Positions 1-8,232 of a DNA stretch of 47,197 nucleotides are shown in pieces. Positions within the stretch are counted from its first letter, which is position 1; each line of letters begins with the position of its first letter. The DNA is from Mogibacterium sp. (GTDB lineage Bacteria > Bacillota > Clostridia > Peptostreptococcales > Anaerovoracaceae). Position numbers and translations under genes: made by a program. The notes below the pieces were generated by a model. It was given only the letters and a program-made list of their open reading frames with translations, did no database searches and was not told where the DNA came from. The stretch lies in the NCBI GenBank assembly GCA_017510725.1, contig JAFWMD010000025.1:1-47197 (forward strand). The letters are read 5' to 3'.

Positions 1-166
1 CTGATCCGAAGTCCTTATTACTAAGTCTTTTTTCGAGTTCTCCATCAAGTATCTCATCATACGATAACCTGGGAATGATGTCCGTTAGAAGCCTGATGAG
101 CTCTTTGTTTTTGGGATCCACATCTATCAGAATTTTCTGACCATCATGTGTTATAAACTTCTGCAT
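1..166 (-). CDS. hypothetical protein, N-terminal part (cut by window edge)
   Basis: An open frame enters from the window edge; 55 codons are visible. It starts at an ATG (166-164) preceded by AGAGGTG five bases upstream, a good ribosome binding site. The visible part is charged and hydrophilic, beginning MQKFITHDGQKILID, with no signal peptide or membrane segment. I do not recognise the family. It lies 39 bases downstream of exonuclease III on the same strand with no terminator between, so it is probably the next gene of that operon. The reading is supported by the start context and position only. Confidence 0.55.
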   Translation of the reverse strand, partial: MQKFITHDGQKILIDVDPKNKELIRLLTDIIPRLSYDEILDGELEKRLSNKDFGS

Positions 167-205
167 TCTGACACCTCTTTTATTCATGGGTGCTTGATGT
201 CAGCA

Positions 206-964
206 CTAAATGTCCATTATCACAGATACCGGGCAGTGATCGCTGCCGTATATGTCTGTCAGTATTACTGCATCCTCAAGTTTTTCCGTAAGGCGGTCGG
301 AAATGATGAAGTAGTCTATGCGCCACCCTGCGTTCCTCTCTCTGGCCTTCATGCGGTATGACCACCATGAGTAGGTCACCGTTTCCGGATAGAGATAACG
401 GAATGTATCTGTAAATCCTGCACCGAGCAGCTCAGTCATTTTACCGCGTTCCTCATCCGAGAAACCGGCATTGCCTCTGTTAGGGCCCGGATTCTTGAGG
501 TCTATCTCGTTATGAGCTACATTGAGATCTCCACAGTATATTACCGGCTTTACGCTGTCGAGTTCGCTCATGTATTCTCTCATGGCATCCTCAAACTCGC
601 ATCTGTAATCTATGCGTGCGAGGCCATCCTGTGCATTAGGAACATAGCAGCAGATGAGGTAGAACTCCGGATATTCAAGAGTGATTACCCTGCCTTCATC
701 ATCATGCTCTCCCTTTATTCCGTAGGCAACCGAAAGAGGCTCTCCCAGTGTTTTCTTTGCGAATATCGCTGTGCCTGAGTATCCTTTCTTAACTGCGCAG
801 TTATAGTACTCAAAATAGCCTTCCGGATGGAAGTCGGCCTGGCCTTCCTGCATCTTTGTCTCCTGAAGGCAGAAGAAGTCCGCATCCAGGTCATTGAATA
901 TCTCTTCAAATCCTTTTTTCAGAACGGCTCTGAAGCCGTTGACATTCCAGCTGATGAATTTCAT
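206..964 (-). CDS. xth: exodeoxyribonuclease III (AP endonuclease)
   Basis: Predicted exonuclease III / class II AP endonuclease of the EEP superfamily, acting in base-excision repair in the cytoplasm. The 252-residue protein has the full family length. It starts MKFISWNVNGFRA, has the metal-binding LQETK motif near residue 35, the catalytic DLNVAHNEIDL segment around 147-157, and the C-terminal GSDHCPV motif that holds the catalytic Asp-His pair. The ATG follows GGAGAAAG. It sits 18 bases after the GH25 muramidase gene, so it is probably cotranscribed with it. Clostridial genomes often carry one such enzyme (ExoA/Xth), so the name is secure while the exact symbol is a convention. Confidence 0.95.
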   Translation of the reverse strand: MKFISWNVNGFRAVLKKGFEEIFNDLDADFFCLQETKMQEGQADFHPEGYFEYYNCAVKKGYSGTAIFAKKTLGEPLSVAYGIKGEHDDEGRVITLEYPEFYLICCYVPNAQDGLARIDYRCEFEDAMREYMSELDSVKPVIYCGDLNVAHNEIDLKNPGPNRGNAGFSDEERGKMTELLGAGFTDTFRYLYPETVTYSWWSYRMKARERNAGWRIDYFIISDRLTEKLEDAVILTDIYGSDHCPVSVIMDI

Positions 965-982
965 GCTCTTTCTCCGATCGTA

Positions 983-2095
983 TTAATCTATTGCGAATGG
1001 TACTGCCATCCAGTCCTTATACTTGCCTCTGCCGCGCACTATGGCATAGCCGGTACCGGACTCGGTGTTTTTTACGAACGACAGTATGTAATCCCTGCCC
1101 TGACGCAGCCTTTTGTCTCCGAGTGTGACGGTGACTTTAGGTTTTGCCCTGCGATTTTTCAGTTTATAACTCTTCTCGTCAAAGTCGACCCTGCAGTCTC
1201 CTATAGAAGACTGATTCTTTTTCCCTTTTGCAAATGTGTTGTAGACCCTGCCCGGCTCTATGTACCAGACATCATGATCGACGTTGCCTTCAATGCCTCC
1301 GACAGCAGCATCCTCTGCACATTGCCAGTAAAGATAATTACCCGTCACATCGCAGGCCCCTCCGTACTGGGCTGCCCATATGACTGCCTCATCGTCAAGC
1401 AGCGCAGAATCCATGTAATTGGTCAGCATGTCATAGTTTGCGTAGACTGCGGATTCGTATCCTGCTTTCTCCACTCTTCGGCAGAATGCAAGAACCACAT
1501 CGTGGTACATCGAAGATGCAGGCATCTCGCCGGCTTCCACTTTCTGCTGCAGTCTGCCGCCGTCATACAGTTCGTAGTCAATAACGAGCGGCATTTCTAT
1601 GTCATAGCGTTTTACCAGCTTCAGAAGATATTCGGCTTCCTCAATGGCTTCGGCTTCATTAAGTGCCTGTGAGAAGAAATATGCTCCGCACATTACACCT
1701 GCCTTGCCGGCTTTCTTCATGTTTGTCCTGAAGTCCGCATCTTCCTTGAGTTCTCCGGTCTCGGAGCTTCTGTACCCTGCACGGATGAAAACAAAGTCGG
1801 CTCCGCTGGACTTTACCTTTTTCCAGTTTATTTCATCCTGATACTCTGAAATATCGATACCGTGCACAACAATGCAATCCTGAAAGCGCTCCGCATGTGT
1901 CAGTCCCTCATCGCTGAGCTTTATGCGTGATATGCTTCCTATGTAAAAAATCAGCTTAAGTATCCCCGCCAATACGAGCATTACAATCAAAGCTACTGCT
2001 GCCAGGCGGAGAGTTGACATGAAAGATCTTTTCTCTTGTTTAATGTCCTTAACGTCCTTTTTTACTATCTCTTGTTTTACTTCTTTATCTGCCAA
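983..2095 (-). CDS. membrane-anchored GH25 family muramidase (lysozyme)
   Basis: Predicted peptidoglycan hydrolase of glycoside hydrolase family 25. After a charged cytoplasmic tail rich in Lys and Glu comes one hydrophobic segment (about residues 31-53), then a GH25 domain: GIDISEYQDEINW, FIRAGYR, AYFFSQA and the DYELYDG motif with the expected catalytic acidic residues. The last 70 residues form a small beta-rich extension (VTVTLGDKRL ... GRGKYKDW), perhaps a wall-binding module. The start is uncertain. A GTG at 2104 is in frame, but AGAGGTG lies six bases before a TTG at 2095, which I prefer. The stop of the upstream PLP enzyme lies just ahead, so translation is probably coupled. Substrate (own wall or foreign) cannot be told. 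Confidence 0.85.
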   Translation of the reverse strand: MADKEVKQEIVKKDVKDIKQEKRSFMSTLRLAAVALIVMLVLAGILKLIFYIGSISRIKLSDEGLTHAERFQDCIVVHGIDISEYQDEINWKKVKSSGADFVFIRAGYRSSETGELKEDADFRTNMKKAGKAGVMCGAYFFSQALNEAEAIEEAEYLLKLVKRYDIEMPLVIDYELYDGGRLQQKVEAGEMPASSMYHDVVLAFCRRVEKAGYESAVYANYDMLTNYMDSALLDDEAVIWAAQYGGACDVTGNYLYWQCAEDAAVGGIEGNVDHDVWYIEPGRVYNTFAKGKKNQSSIGDCRVDFDEKSYKLKNRRAKPKVTVTLGDKRLRQGRDYILSFVKNTESGTGYAIVRGRGKYKDWMAVPFAID

Positions 2096-2106
2096 TTGGC
2101 ACACCT

Positions 2107-3153
2107 CTAAAACTCATCCGCATGCATGAATGACATGAGCTCACGCTCAAGCTCAACTCTGTGATGCTTCGTATAAATGCCCGGTAGTCCTCCGGTGTGC
2201 ATGAATATAACGTCAGAGCCCTTTTCGATGGTTCCTTTTTTTGCACCATCTACTACAGCCTCGAACGTCTTGCCTGTGTAACATGGATCAATGATTATTG
2301 CCTCCTTGCGGGCAAGGTAGTACATGACATCGCGCACCTCATCGACGGCGTTGTTGTATGCACCGTGGATGTAACGTGTTGTAAAGTTGAAATCGTCAGG
2401 TGTTATGCCCCAGCTGCCGCTGTATTCAGGGAAGAAATCGCATACCCTCTTATAGTATTCGCAGAGAGCTTCGCGAAGAGCTTTCTCATTGCCTTCCTCA
2501 TCAGCCGGATCCTCAGCATAAGGCAGTACATTTATGCCCACTAGCCTGAGAGATGATCCGCGCTCTTTGAGTCCGATCAGCATCCCAAGGTATGTGCCCA
2601 TGCTTCCGACCGTGACATATACTGACGCATTACCGATTCCAAGCTCCCTGGCCTGTTTATCGAGTTCCATTGCGCACTCCACATAGCCGAGCATTCCTAT
2701 CTCGTTGGAGCCGCCCATCGGAACATAATATACTTTTTCACCTTCGGCTGTGTACTTGTCTATTACAGCCTGTCTGCCTGTTTCCATGTCCTTTACAAAG
2801 TAGACAAGACAGCCCAGCATTCCGTCCAGAAGCAGATTTGCACTTATCTCTCCCGGATACCTGTCCTCAGTGACTATGGCGCATTTAAGGCCGTATTTTG
2901 CAGCTACAGCAGCTGTCAGTCTGCCGTGGTTGGTCTGGGCGCCGCCTTCGGTAATAAGCATGGTAGCACCCTTATCCTGCGCATCCTTCAGGAAGTATTC
3001 CAGTTTGCGGAGCTTGTTGCCTCCCGTTGCAAGATTGGTAAGGTCATCTCTTTTGCAATATACATTTATACCGAGGTCCTCTGAAACATTTTCAAGGCGC
3101 TCCAGAGGTGTCGGCAGGTGCAGTATTTCTACTTTTTCGTGTCCGAATAACAT
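2107..3153 (-). CDS. PLP-dependent D-cysteine desulfhydrase / ACC deaminase family protein
   Basis: Fold-type II PLP enzyme of the D-cysteine desulfhydrase/ACC deaminase family. Visible motifs are TNLATGGNKLRKLEYF, with the PLP lysine in GGNKLRK, then EGGAQTNHGR, and a glycine-rich phosphate-binding loop near VTVGSMGTYLG. The family releases H2S, ammonia and pyruvate from D-cysteine or deaminates related small amino acids; the actual substrate is not clear here. The frame is open to 3231, but the ATG at 3153 follows AAGGAG with correct spacing and gives a 348-residue protein that begins MLFGHEKVEILHLPTPLE like the family, so the longer start is rejected. It is first in the operon with the muramidase and exonuclease genes, and divergent from the aminotransferase. 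Confidence 0.85.
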   Translation of the reverse strand: MLFGHEKVEILHLPTPLERLENVSEDLGINVYCKRDDLTNLATGGNKLRKLEYFLKDAQDKGATMLITEGGAQTNHGRLTAAVAAKYGLKCAIVTEDRYPGEISANLLLDGMLGCLVYFVKDMETGRQAVIDKYTAEGEKVYYVPMGGSNEIGMLGYVECAMELDKQARELGIGNASVYVTVGSMGTYLGMLIGLKERGSSLRLVGINVLPYAEDPADEEGNEKALREALCEYYKRVCDFFPEYSGSWGITPDDFNFTTRYIHGAYNNAVDEVRDVMYYLARKEAIIIDPCYTGKTFEAVVDGAKKGTIEKGSDVIFMHTGGLPGIYTKHHRVELERELMSFMHADEF

Positions 3154-3320
3154 AATAACTCCTTTTTCTGAAAAATCTCCGGTCCGACATCTCATTGTAG
3201 CATAACGGGCCTTCTGCTGAAATAAATACATTCAGGTACAACGCATTGTGTTACAATAGTAACGAAAGGTATTCACAGCCTTACAAATATATTATTAAAT
3301 CGTTATAAAGGAGAACAGCT

Positions 3321-4514
3321 ATGGTAAATGAAAAATATTATGGCTATGGCACAGCGCCTAGCATCATCCGCGAACTCTTCGCCTACGGACTGGAGCAGGC
3401 AAAGAAACTCGGAAGAGACAAGGTCTATGACTATTCGCTGGGCAACCCGAGCATACCTGCTCCTAAAAAGGTAAATGACACCATCAAGAAACTTGTTGAT
3501 GAAGAAAGTTCCATCCTGCTTCATGGCTATTCAATGGCTCCAGGATTTGAGAGTACAAGAGAAGCTATCGCAGCAAACCTGAGAGAAAGATTTACTACTA
3601 ACGCACAGGCAAGCGAGCTCTTCATGACATGCGGATGCGCACCTGCGCTTGTTTCTGTAGCGTGTGCGCTCACCACCAAGCCGGATGACAACTTCGTTGT
3701 AATCGCACCTTATTTCCCTGAGTACAACGTATTCTTCAAAGCCGGCGGCGGCAAAGTCAGAAGAGTAGATCCTGATATTCCTGATTTCCAAATCAACCTG
3801 GAAGCGCTTGAAGCTACAATCAACCATGACACAGTAGCTCTCGTAATCAACTCCCCTAACAATCCTTCCGGAGTAGTTTATACAAGAGAGACTCTCGAGA
3901 AGATCGCTGCTGTCCTCAAGAAAAAAGAGGTCAAATACGGTCATCCTATCTATATCATCGCTGACGAGCCTTACAGAGAACTCGTTTACGGCGATGCTGT
4001 CGTAACTTTCATCCCTGAGGTATATGACAATACCATCGTCTGCTATTCATGGTCCAAGAGCCTGTCGCTTCCTGGCGAGCGTATCGGATATGTTTACGTT
4101 CCTGCTAAGTGTCACAACCAGCACGGAGTACTCAGCGCAGTTGCCGGTGCGGCCAGAGAGATCGGTTCTGTCTGCCCTCCGACACTCATTCAGAGAGTCG
4201 TTCAGGAATGCGTTGACTGCATGCCTGACCTCGTAGCATATGATGAAAACAGAAACGACCTGTACAATGGCCTGACAGAGATGGGCTATGAATGTGCTAA
4301 ACCAGACGGAGCATTCTACCTCTTCATGAAAGCTCCTAACGGTGATGACATGGCGTTCAGCGAAGCTGCAAAGCTCGAAGAAAATATCCTGATCGTTCCT
4401 GGCACAGGCTTCGGCTGCCCGGGTTATCTGAGACTTGCATACTGCGTATCCAATGAAACGATCAAGAATTCAATGCCTGGATTCAAGCGTCTGATTGAAA
4501 AATACGGTAAATAG
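3321..4514 (+). CDS. pyridoxal phosphate-dependent aminotransferase, class I/II
   Basis: Aspartate-aminotransferase-like enzyme (fold type I), 397 residues. Motifs seen: INSPNNPSGVVYTRE (substrate and cofactor Asn), IADEPYRELVYG (the Asp that pairs with the pyridine nitrogen) and SWSKSLSLPGERIGY with the Schiff-base lysine, followed by the C-terminal LRLAYCVS carrying the arginine that binds the substrate carboxylate. It starts at an ATG after AAAGGAG. It is a single gene, divergent from the PLP desulfhydrase-like gene, and ended by a strong hairpin shared with the convergent lon gene. The amino-acid specificity cannot be read from sequence. Confidence 0.93.
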   Translation: MVNEKYYGYGTAPSIIRELFAYGLEQAKKLGRDKVYDYSLGNPSIPAPKKVNDTIKKLVDEESSILLHGYSMAPGFESTREAIAANLRERFTTNAQASELFMTCGCAPALVSVACALTTKPDDNFVVIAPYFPEYNVFFKAGGGKVRRVDPDIPDFQINLEALEATINHDTVALVINSPNNPSGVVYTRETLEKIAAVLKKKEVKYGHPIYIIADEPYRELVYGDAVVTFIPEVYDNTIVCYSWSKSLSLPGERIGYVYVPAKCHNQHGVLSAVAGAAREIGSVCPPTLIQRVVQECVDCMPDLVAYDENRNDLYNGLTEMGYECAKPDGAFYLFMKAPNGDDMAFSEAAKLEENILIVPGTGFGCPGYLRLAYCVSNETIKNSMPGFKRLIEKYGK

Positions 4515-4546
4515 CCTGTTCTACCTATATAATATTATCGTAAATC

Positions 4547-4580
4547 AAAGACCGGTACGTCAATATACGTACCGGTCTTT
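4547..4580. terminator. bidirectional hairpin between aminotransferase and lon
   Basis: A perfect 14-bp inverted repeat, AAAGACCGGTACGT and its complement, with a six-base loop. It lies between two convergent genes (stops at 4514 and 4597) and is followed by short T-rich runs on both strands, so it can act as a terminator in either direction. Confidence 0.75.
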
Positions 4581-4596
4581 CGTCTTATCTGATCAT

Positions 4597-6894
4597 TTAT
4601 GCCTGTTTCCCCTCTGCAGCGAGTATGCCTACTGCCATGAGAACTTCTCCTACCTTTGAAACTGTTCTGATCTCGATCTTTTCCTTGACTTCATCAGCCA
4701 CATCCTTAAGGTCGTATTCATTTTCTTCAGGTATGAACACCTTTGTGATGCCCGCCCTTTCAGCAGCCATCAGCTTTTCAGGAAGACCGCCTATTGGTGT
4801 TACTGCACCTCTCAGAGCAACTTCTCCCGTCATTGCGATGTGAGGATCGACCACGCATCCAGTCACCAGTGACGACAATGCGGTAGTCAGCGCTATACCT
4901 GCTGACGGACCGTCTTTTGGCACAGCTCCTTCAGGCACATGGATGTGAAGATCGTTATTGCTGAACATGTCAGCTTTATCAGGGAAGAGTGTTTTCACGA
5001 GGCTTACCGCTATCCTTGCGGATTCCTTCATGACATCACCAAGCTGGCCTGTTATGATGATCTCACCCTTTCCTTTTGTGAACATGGTCTCGATATATAA
5101 TATCTCACCGCCTACAGGCGTCCATGCGAGTCCGGTTACGACTCCCGCTTTAGGTTCAGGAAGTATCCTGCTGTGCTGCACAGGCCTTGCATCTATCTCT
5201 TCATCAACTACATCCGGCGTGACAGTCAGCATGCGGTCCGGTTCACTTGCAATCTTAACCGCCAGAACACGGCACAGTGTGTCTATGCGCTTTCTGAGTC
5301 CGCGCACTCCGGCTTCCATAGTGTAGTCCGAAATGATCTTTCTGAGCGCATCATCAGTGATCTCCATTTTGTGTACATCTATACCCATGGCCTCCATCGA
5401 CTTCGGAACCAGGTGCTCACGCGCTATGGAAAGCTTTTCTATTGGTGTATATCCGCTGAACTGTATGACTTCCATGCGGTTCAGAAGCGGTTCAGGGATA
5501 GTATCCGTCGTGTTTGCAGTACAGATGAACATCACGTCTGACAGATCGTAAGGAACGTTCATGTAATGATCCGTGAATGTACTGTTCTGCTCAGGATCCA
5601 GTACTTCCAGCAGAGCGCTTGCAGGACTTCCGTGATATGATGCCGAAAGCTTATCGACCTCATCGAGCACCATTACCGGATTTGAAACACCACTCTTTTG
5701 GATGCCATCCATTATACGCCCCGGCATCGCTCCTATGTAAGTTCTGCGGTGACCGCGGATATCCGATTCGTCATGGATCCCGCCCAGGCTTACCCTCACA
5801 TATTCACGCCCCAGAGCCCTTGCAATGCTCTTTCCTATACTTGTTTTGCCTGTTCCCGGTGCACCTACGAAGAGAAGTATCGATCCTGACTGCTCTTTCT
5901 TCAGATCCATTACCGCTATCTGCTGTATAATGCGGTCCTTTACCTTGTTTAGCCCGTAATGGTCCTCATCAAGGACCTTGCGTGCATTATCAAGATCTAT
6001 ATAAGAAGCCTCTTCTTTTTTCCATGACAGACCGGTCACAAAATCCAGATAATCATAAAGCATTCCGGATTCTGCGCTCTGACTGCCTTCCTGTTTGAGC
6101 CTGTTGAGGACTTTTTCAGCCTCTTTCCTTGCAGTCTCGTTCATCCCTGATTCCGCGATCTTCTGCTCAAATTTCCGTATATCAGTAATGTTCTCCGGAT
6201 GCATCTCATCGAGTTCTTTCTGCAGATGCTCCATCTGACGCTTTATGGCCTGCTCACGATACATCTTCTGATGTTCTTCCTGCTGTGATGTAATCGCCTC
6301 ATTGGTGATGCGGCCTACCTCCATGAAGCCATACAGGGCCTCTTCAATAAGCTCTGCTCTTTTCAGGCGGCTGTCCTCGGCAAGAATCGCATACCTTTCC
6401 GCATTCGAAATATCCATCCATGGCGACATGACACATGCTGCCCTTTCGAGCGAATCGATCTGCCTGAGCCAGTATTCTGCTGAATCAGCCCACTCGAATC
6501 CTGATGCAAACCTGCGCATCTCCTCAAGCATGCCGTCAAGCTTTTCTTTCTCAACGCTCCTGCTCATATCGTCTATGTCGTTTCTTCTGCTCATTGTGAG
6601 CCTTATGGAATCATCCGCTCCTATCTCGATATTATCAACGTCTACACGGTAAGCGGTATGAATAACGACATAACCCTGATGGTTTATTTCCTTTATTTCT
6701 CCGGATATTCCAACAGGATAGAAACTCTCCGGAGTAAGATCCCGGTAGCTTTCATTATCTCTGGCTACTATCAGGACCACTCTCTCACCTACTGCGAGCC
6801 CCTTATCACCCGCGTTCCTTCGCACCTGATCAATGTTGAAGTATATATTCGCGTCAGGCGCGAGTATCATGTTATATACAGGTACTACTATCAT
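4597..6894 (-). CDS. lon: ATP-dependent protease Lon (LonA type), first copy
   Basis: Full-length LonA-type protease of 765 residues: N-terminal substrate-recognition domain, coiled-coil linker (about 190-270), AAA+ module with Walker A GAPGTGKTS and Walker B VMVLDEVDK, and C-terminal peptidase domain with the catalytic serine in PKDGPSAG and the lysine in TGEVALRGAVTPIGG. It degrades misfolded and regulatory proteins in the cytoplasm. It starts at an ATG after AAGGAG. Its N-terminal domain differs clearly from that of the second Lon in this window (27128-29449), so this is a paralogue rather than a recent duplicate. It lies directly downstream of dnaJ, separated by a GC-rich hairpin, so heat-shock readthrough from the hrcA promoter is possible. 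Confidence 0.95.
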   Translation of the reverse strand: MIVVPVYNMILAPDANIYFNIDQVRRNAGDKGLAVGERVVLIVARDNESYRDLTPESFYPVGISGEIKEINHQGYVVIHTAYRVDVDNIEIGADDSIRLTMSRRNDIDDMSRSVEKEKLDGMLEEMRRFASGFEWADSAEYWLRQIDSLERAACVMSPWMDISNAERYAILAEDSRLKRAELIEEALYGFMEVGRITNEAITSQQEEHQKMYREQAIKRQMEHLQKELDEMHPENITDIRKFEQKIAESGMNETARKEAEKVLNRLKQEGSQSAESGMLYDYLDFVTGLSWKKEEASYIDLDNARKVLDEDHYGLNKVKDRIIQQIAVMDLKKEQSGSILLFVGAPGTGKTSIGKSIARALGREYVRVSLGGIHDESDIRGHRRTYIGAMPGRIMDGIQKSGVSNPVMVLDEVDKLSASYHGSPASALLEVLDPEQNSTFTDHYMNVPYDLSDVMFICTANTTDTIPEPLLNRMEVIQFSGYTPIEKLSIAREHLVPKSMEAMGIDVHKMEITDDALRKIISDYTMEAGVRGLRKRIDTLCRVLAVKIASEPDRMLTVTPDVVDEEIDARPVQHSRILPEPKAGVVTGLAWTPVGGEILYIETMFTKGKGEIIITGQLGDVMKESARIAVSLVKTLFPDKADMFSNNDLHIHVPEGAVPKDGPSAGIALTTALSSLVTGCVVDPHIAMTGEVALRGAVTPIGGLPEKLMAAERAGITKVFIPEENEYDLKDVADEVKEKIEIRTVSKVGEVLMAVGILAAEGKQA

Positions 6895-6931
6895 TTTTTA
6901 CTCCTTATTTACCCTTTTTAGATATAAGAAT

Positions 6932-6959
6932 GGCGCATCACAGAGAATTGCGATGCGCC
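6932..6959 (-). terminator. hairpin between dnaJ and lon
   Basis: Perfect 8-bp stem GGCGCATC/GATGCGCC with a 12-base loop, between dnaJ and lon. The following tract is only moderately U-rich, so it is probably a partial terminator or an mRNA 3'-end stabiliser. Confidence 0.5.
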
Positions 6960-6984
6960 TCTTCTGTAATTGTTTTTATTGCAG

Positions 6985-8142
6985 TCAGAATTTCATCTTG
7001 CTGAATCTTTCCTTCTTCGGATACGACTCGCTGTTGATCTTCTGTGCCATCTCCTCGATGGCCTTTTTCTCCTTGCGGTTAAGATGCGTCGGAACTTCAA
7101 CCACAACCTTCACATACAGATCGCCCTTTCGGCCCGTCCTTACATTAGGAACACCTTTACCCTTTAATCTGAACGAGGATCCTGTCTGTGTACCAGGCGT
7201 TATGGTATAGCTGTAGCTTTCACCGAATCCCGGAACCTGTACCTTGCCGCCGAGAGCAGCCATGTCGAATGTGATCGGCATCTCAAGATAAAGGTCGTCT
7301 CCTCTTCTCTTGTAGGTACTGTGCGGTCTCACGTTTACAACGATGTAGAGATCGCCGTCCGGTCCTCCGTTGATGCCAGGCTCACCCTGACCTCTGACTG
7401 TTACGATGCTGTCAGTATCGACTCCCGCCGGAATGTCTACTTTGATCTTAACGGTCTTGCGGTTGACTCCTGTGCCTCCGCAGTCTGTGCAAGGTGTCTC
7501 TATCATCTGACCGGTGCCTCCGCACTTAGGGCAGGTCGTAATGTTCTGGAACCTTCCGAAAGGCGTGTTGCTTACCTGGGAGATCTGGCCGCTTCCGCCG
7601 CACTGATCGCATGTCTTTTTTGATGTGCCAGGTTTTGCTCCGCTTCCGCCGCAGGTCTTGCACTTGACATTCTTTGCTATCTCTATCTGCTTGCTGCAAC
7701 CGAAGAGCGCATCGGTGAAATCGATGGTTATGGTCTTCTGCAGGTCTCTGCCCTTCTGAGGGCCTCCTCTTCTTGAGGATCTTCTGGATCCGCCCATTCC
7801 TCCGAACATATCGAATATGTCGTCGAAATTCATGCCGGCTCCGCCGAATCCGCCTCCGAAGTTTCCGAATCCGCCGAATCCGCCGAATCCGCCCTGACCT
7901 GCTCCGAAATTAGGATCTACGCCTGCAAATCCGAACCTGTCATATTTGTCCTTCTTGTCGGGATCTGAGAGAACTTCGTAAGCCTCGTTGACTTCCTTGA
8001 ACTTATCCTCTGCCTCCTTGTCACCGGGATTCTTGTCAGGGTGATACTTCATGGCGAGCTTATGATAAGCCTTTTTTATTTCAGCATCCGATGATCCCTT
8101 ATTGACCCCGAGGACCTCGTAATAATCCCTTTTATCTGCCAT
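6985..8142 (-). CDS. dnaJ: chaperone DnaJ
   Basis: Full-length type I J-protein, 385 residues, co-chaperone that stimulates DnaK ATPase and delivers substrates. Domains in order: J domain with the HPD motif ([10 protein letters not shown]), a Gly/Phe-rich linker ([13 protein letters not shown]), a zinc-binding domain with four CxxCxGxG repeats ([32 protein letters not shown]) and two C-terminal substrate-binding domains. Last chaperone gene of the hrcA-grpE-dnaK-dnaJ operon, 90 bases after dnaK; a hairpin in that gap may lower its expression relative to dnaK. Confidence 0.98.
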   Translation of the reverse strand: MADKRDYYEVLGVNKGSSDAEIKKAYHKLAMKYHPDKNPGDKEAEDKFKEVNEAYEVLSDPDKKDKYDRFGFAGVDPNFGAGQGGFGGFGGFGNFGGGFGGAGMNFDDIFDMFGGMGGSRRSSRRGGPQKGRDLQKTITIDFTDALFGCSKQIEIAKNVKCKTCGGSGAKPGTSKKTCDQCGGSGQISQVSNTPFGRFQNITTCPKCGGTGQMIETPCTDCGGTGVNRKTVKIKVDIPAGVDTDSIVTVRGQGEPGINGGPDGDLYIVVNVRPHSTYKRRGDDLYLEMPITFDMAALGGKVQVPGFGESYSYTITPGTQTGSSFRLKGKGVPNVRTGRKGDLYVKVVVEVPTHLNRKEKKAIEEMAQKINSESYPKKERFSKMKF

Positions 8143-8178
8143 ATAGGTAATTACCTTTCTTAGTTTATTTCGATCCTC

Positions 8179-8221
8179 AAAAACTCATTTGCGGGAGTAT
8201 GACCCCCGCTCACGAGTTTTT
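8179..8221 (-). terminator. dnaK-dnaJ intercistronic hairpin
   Basis: Two-part hairpin: outer stem AAAAACTC/GAGTTTTT and inner stem GCGGG/CCCGC, read toward dnaJ. The right arm ends in five U. It resembles a weak intrinsic terminator or a processing site that would leave more dnaK than dnaJ message. Confidence 0.5.
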
Positions 8222-8232
8222 TATTTTTGATC

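Noticed and set aside
827-1672. 281-residue open frame on the plus strand
   Set aside because: Antisense to exonuclease III and the muramidase, both with clear active-site motifs; no family features of its own.
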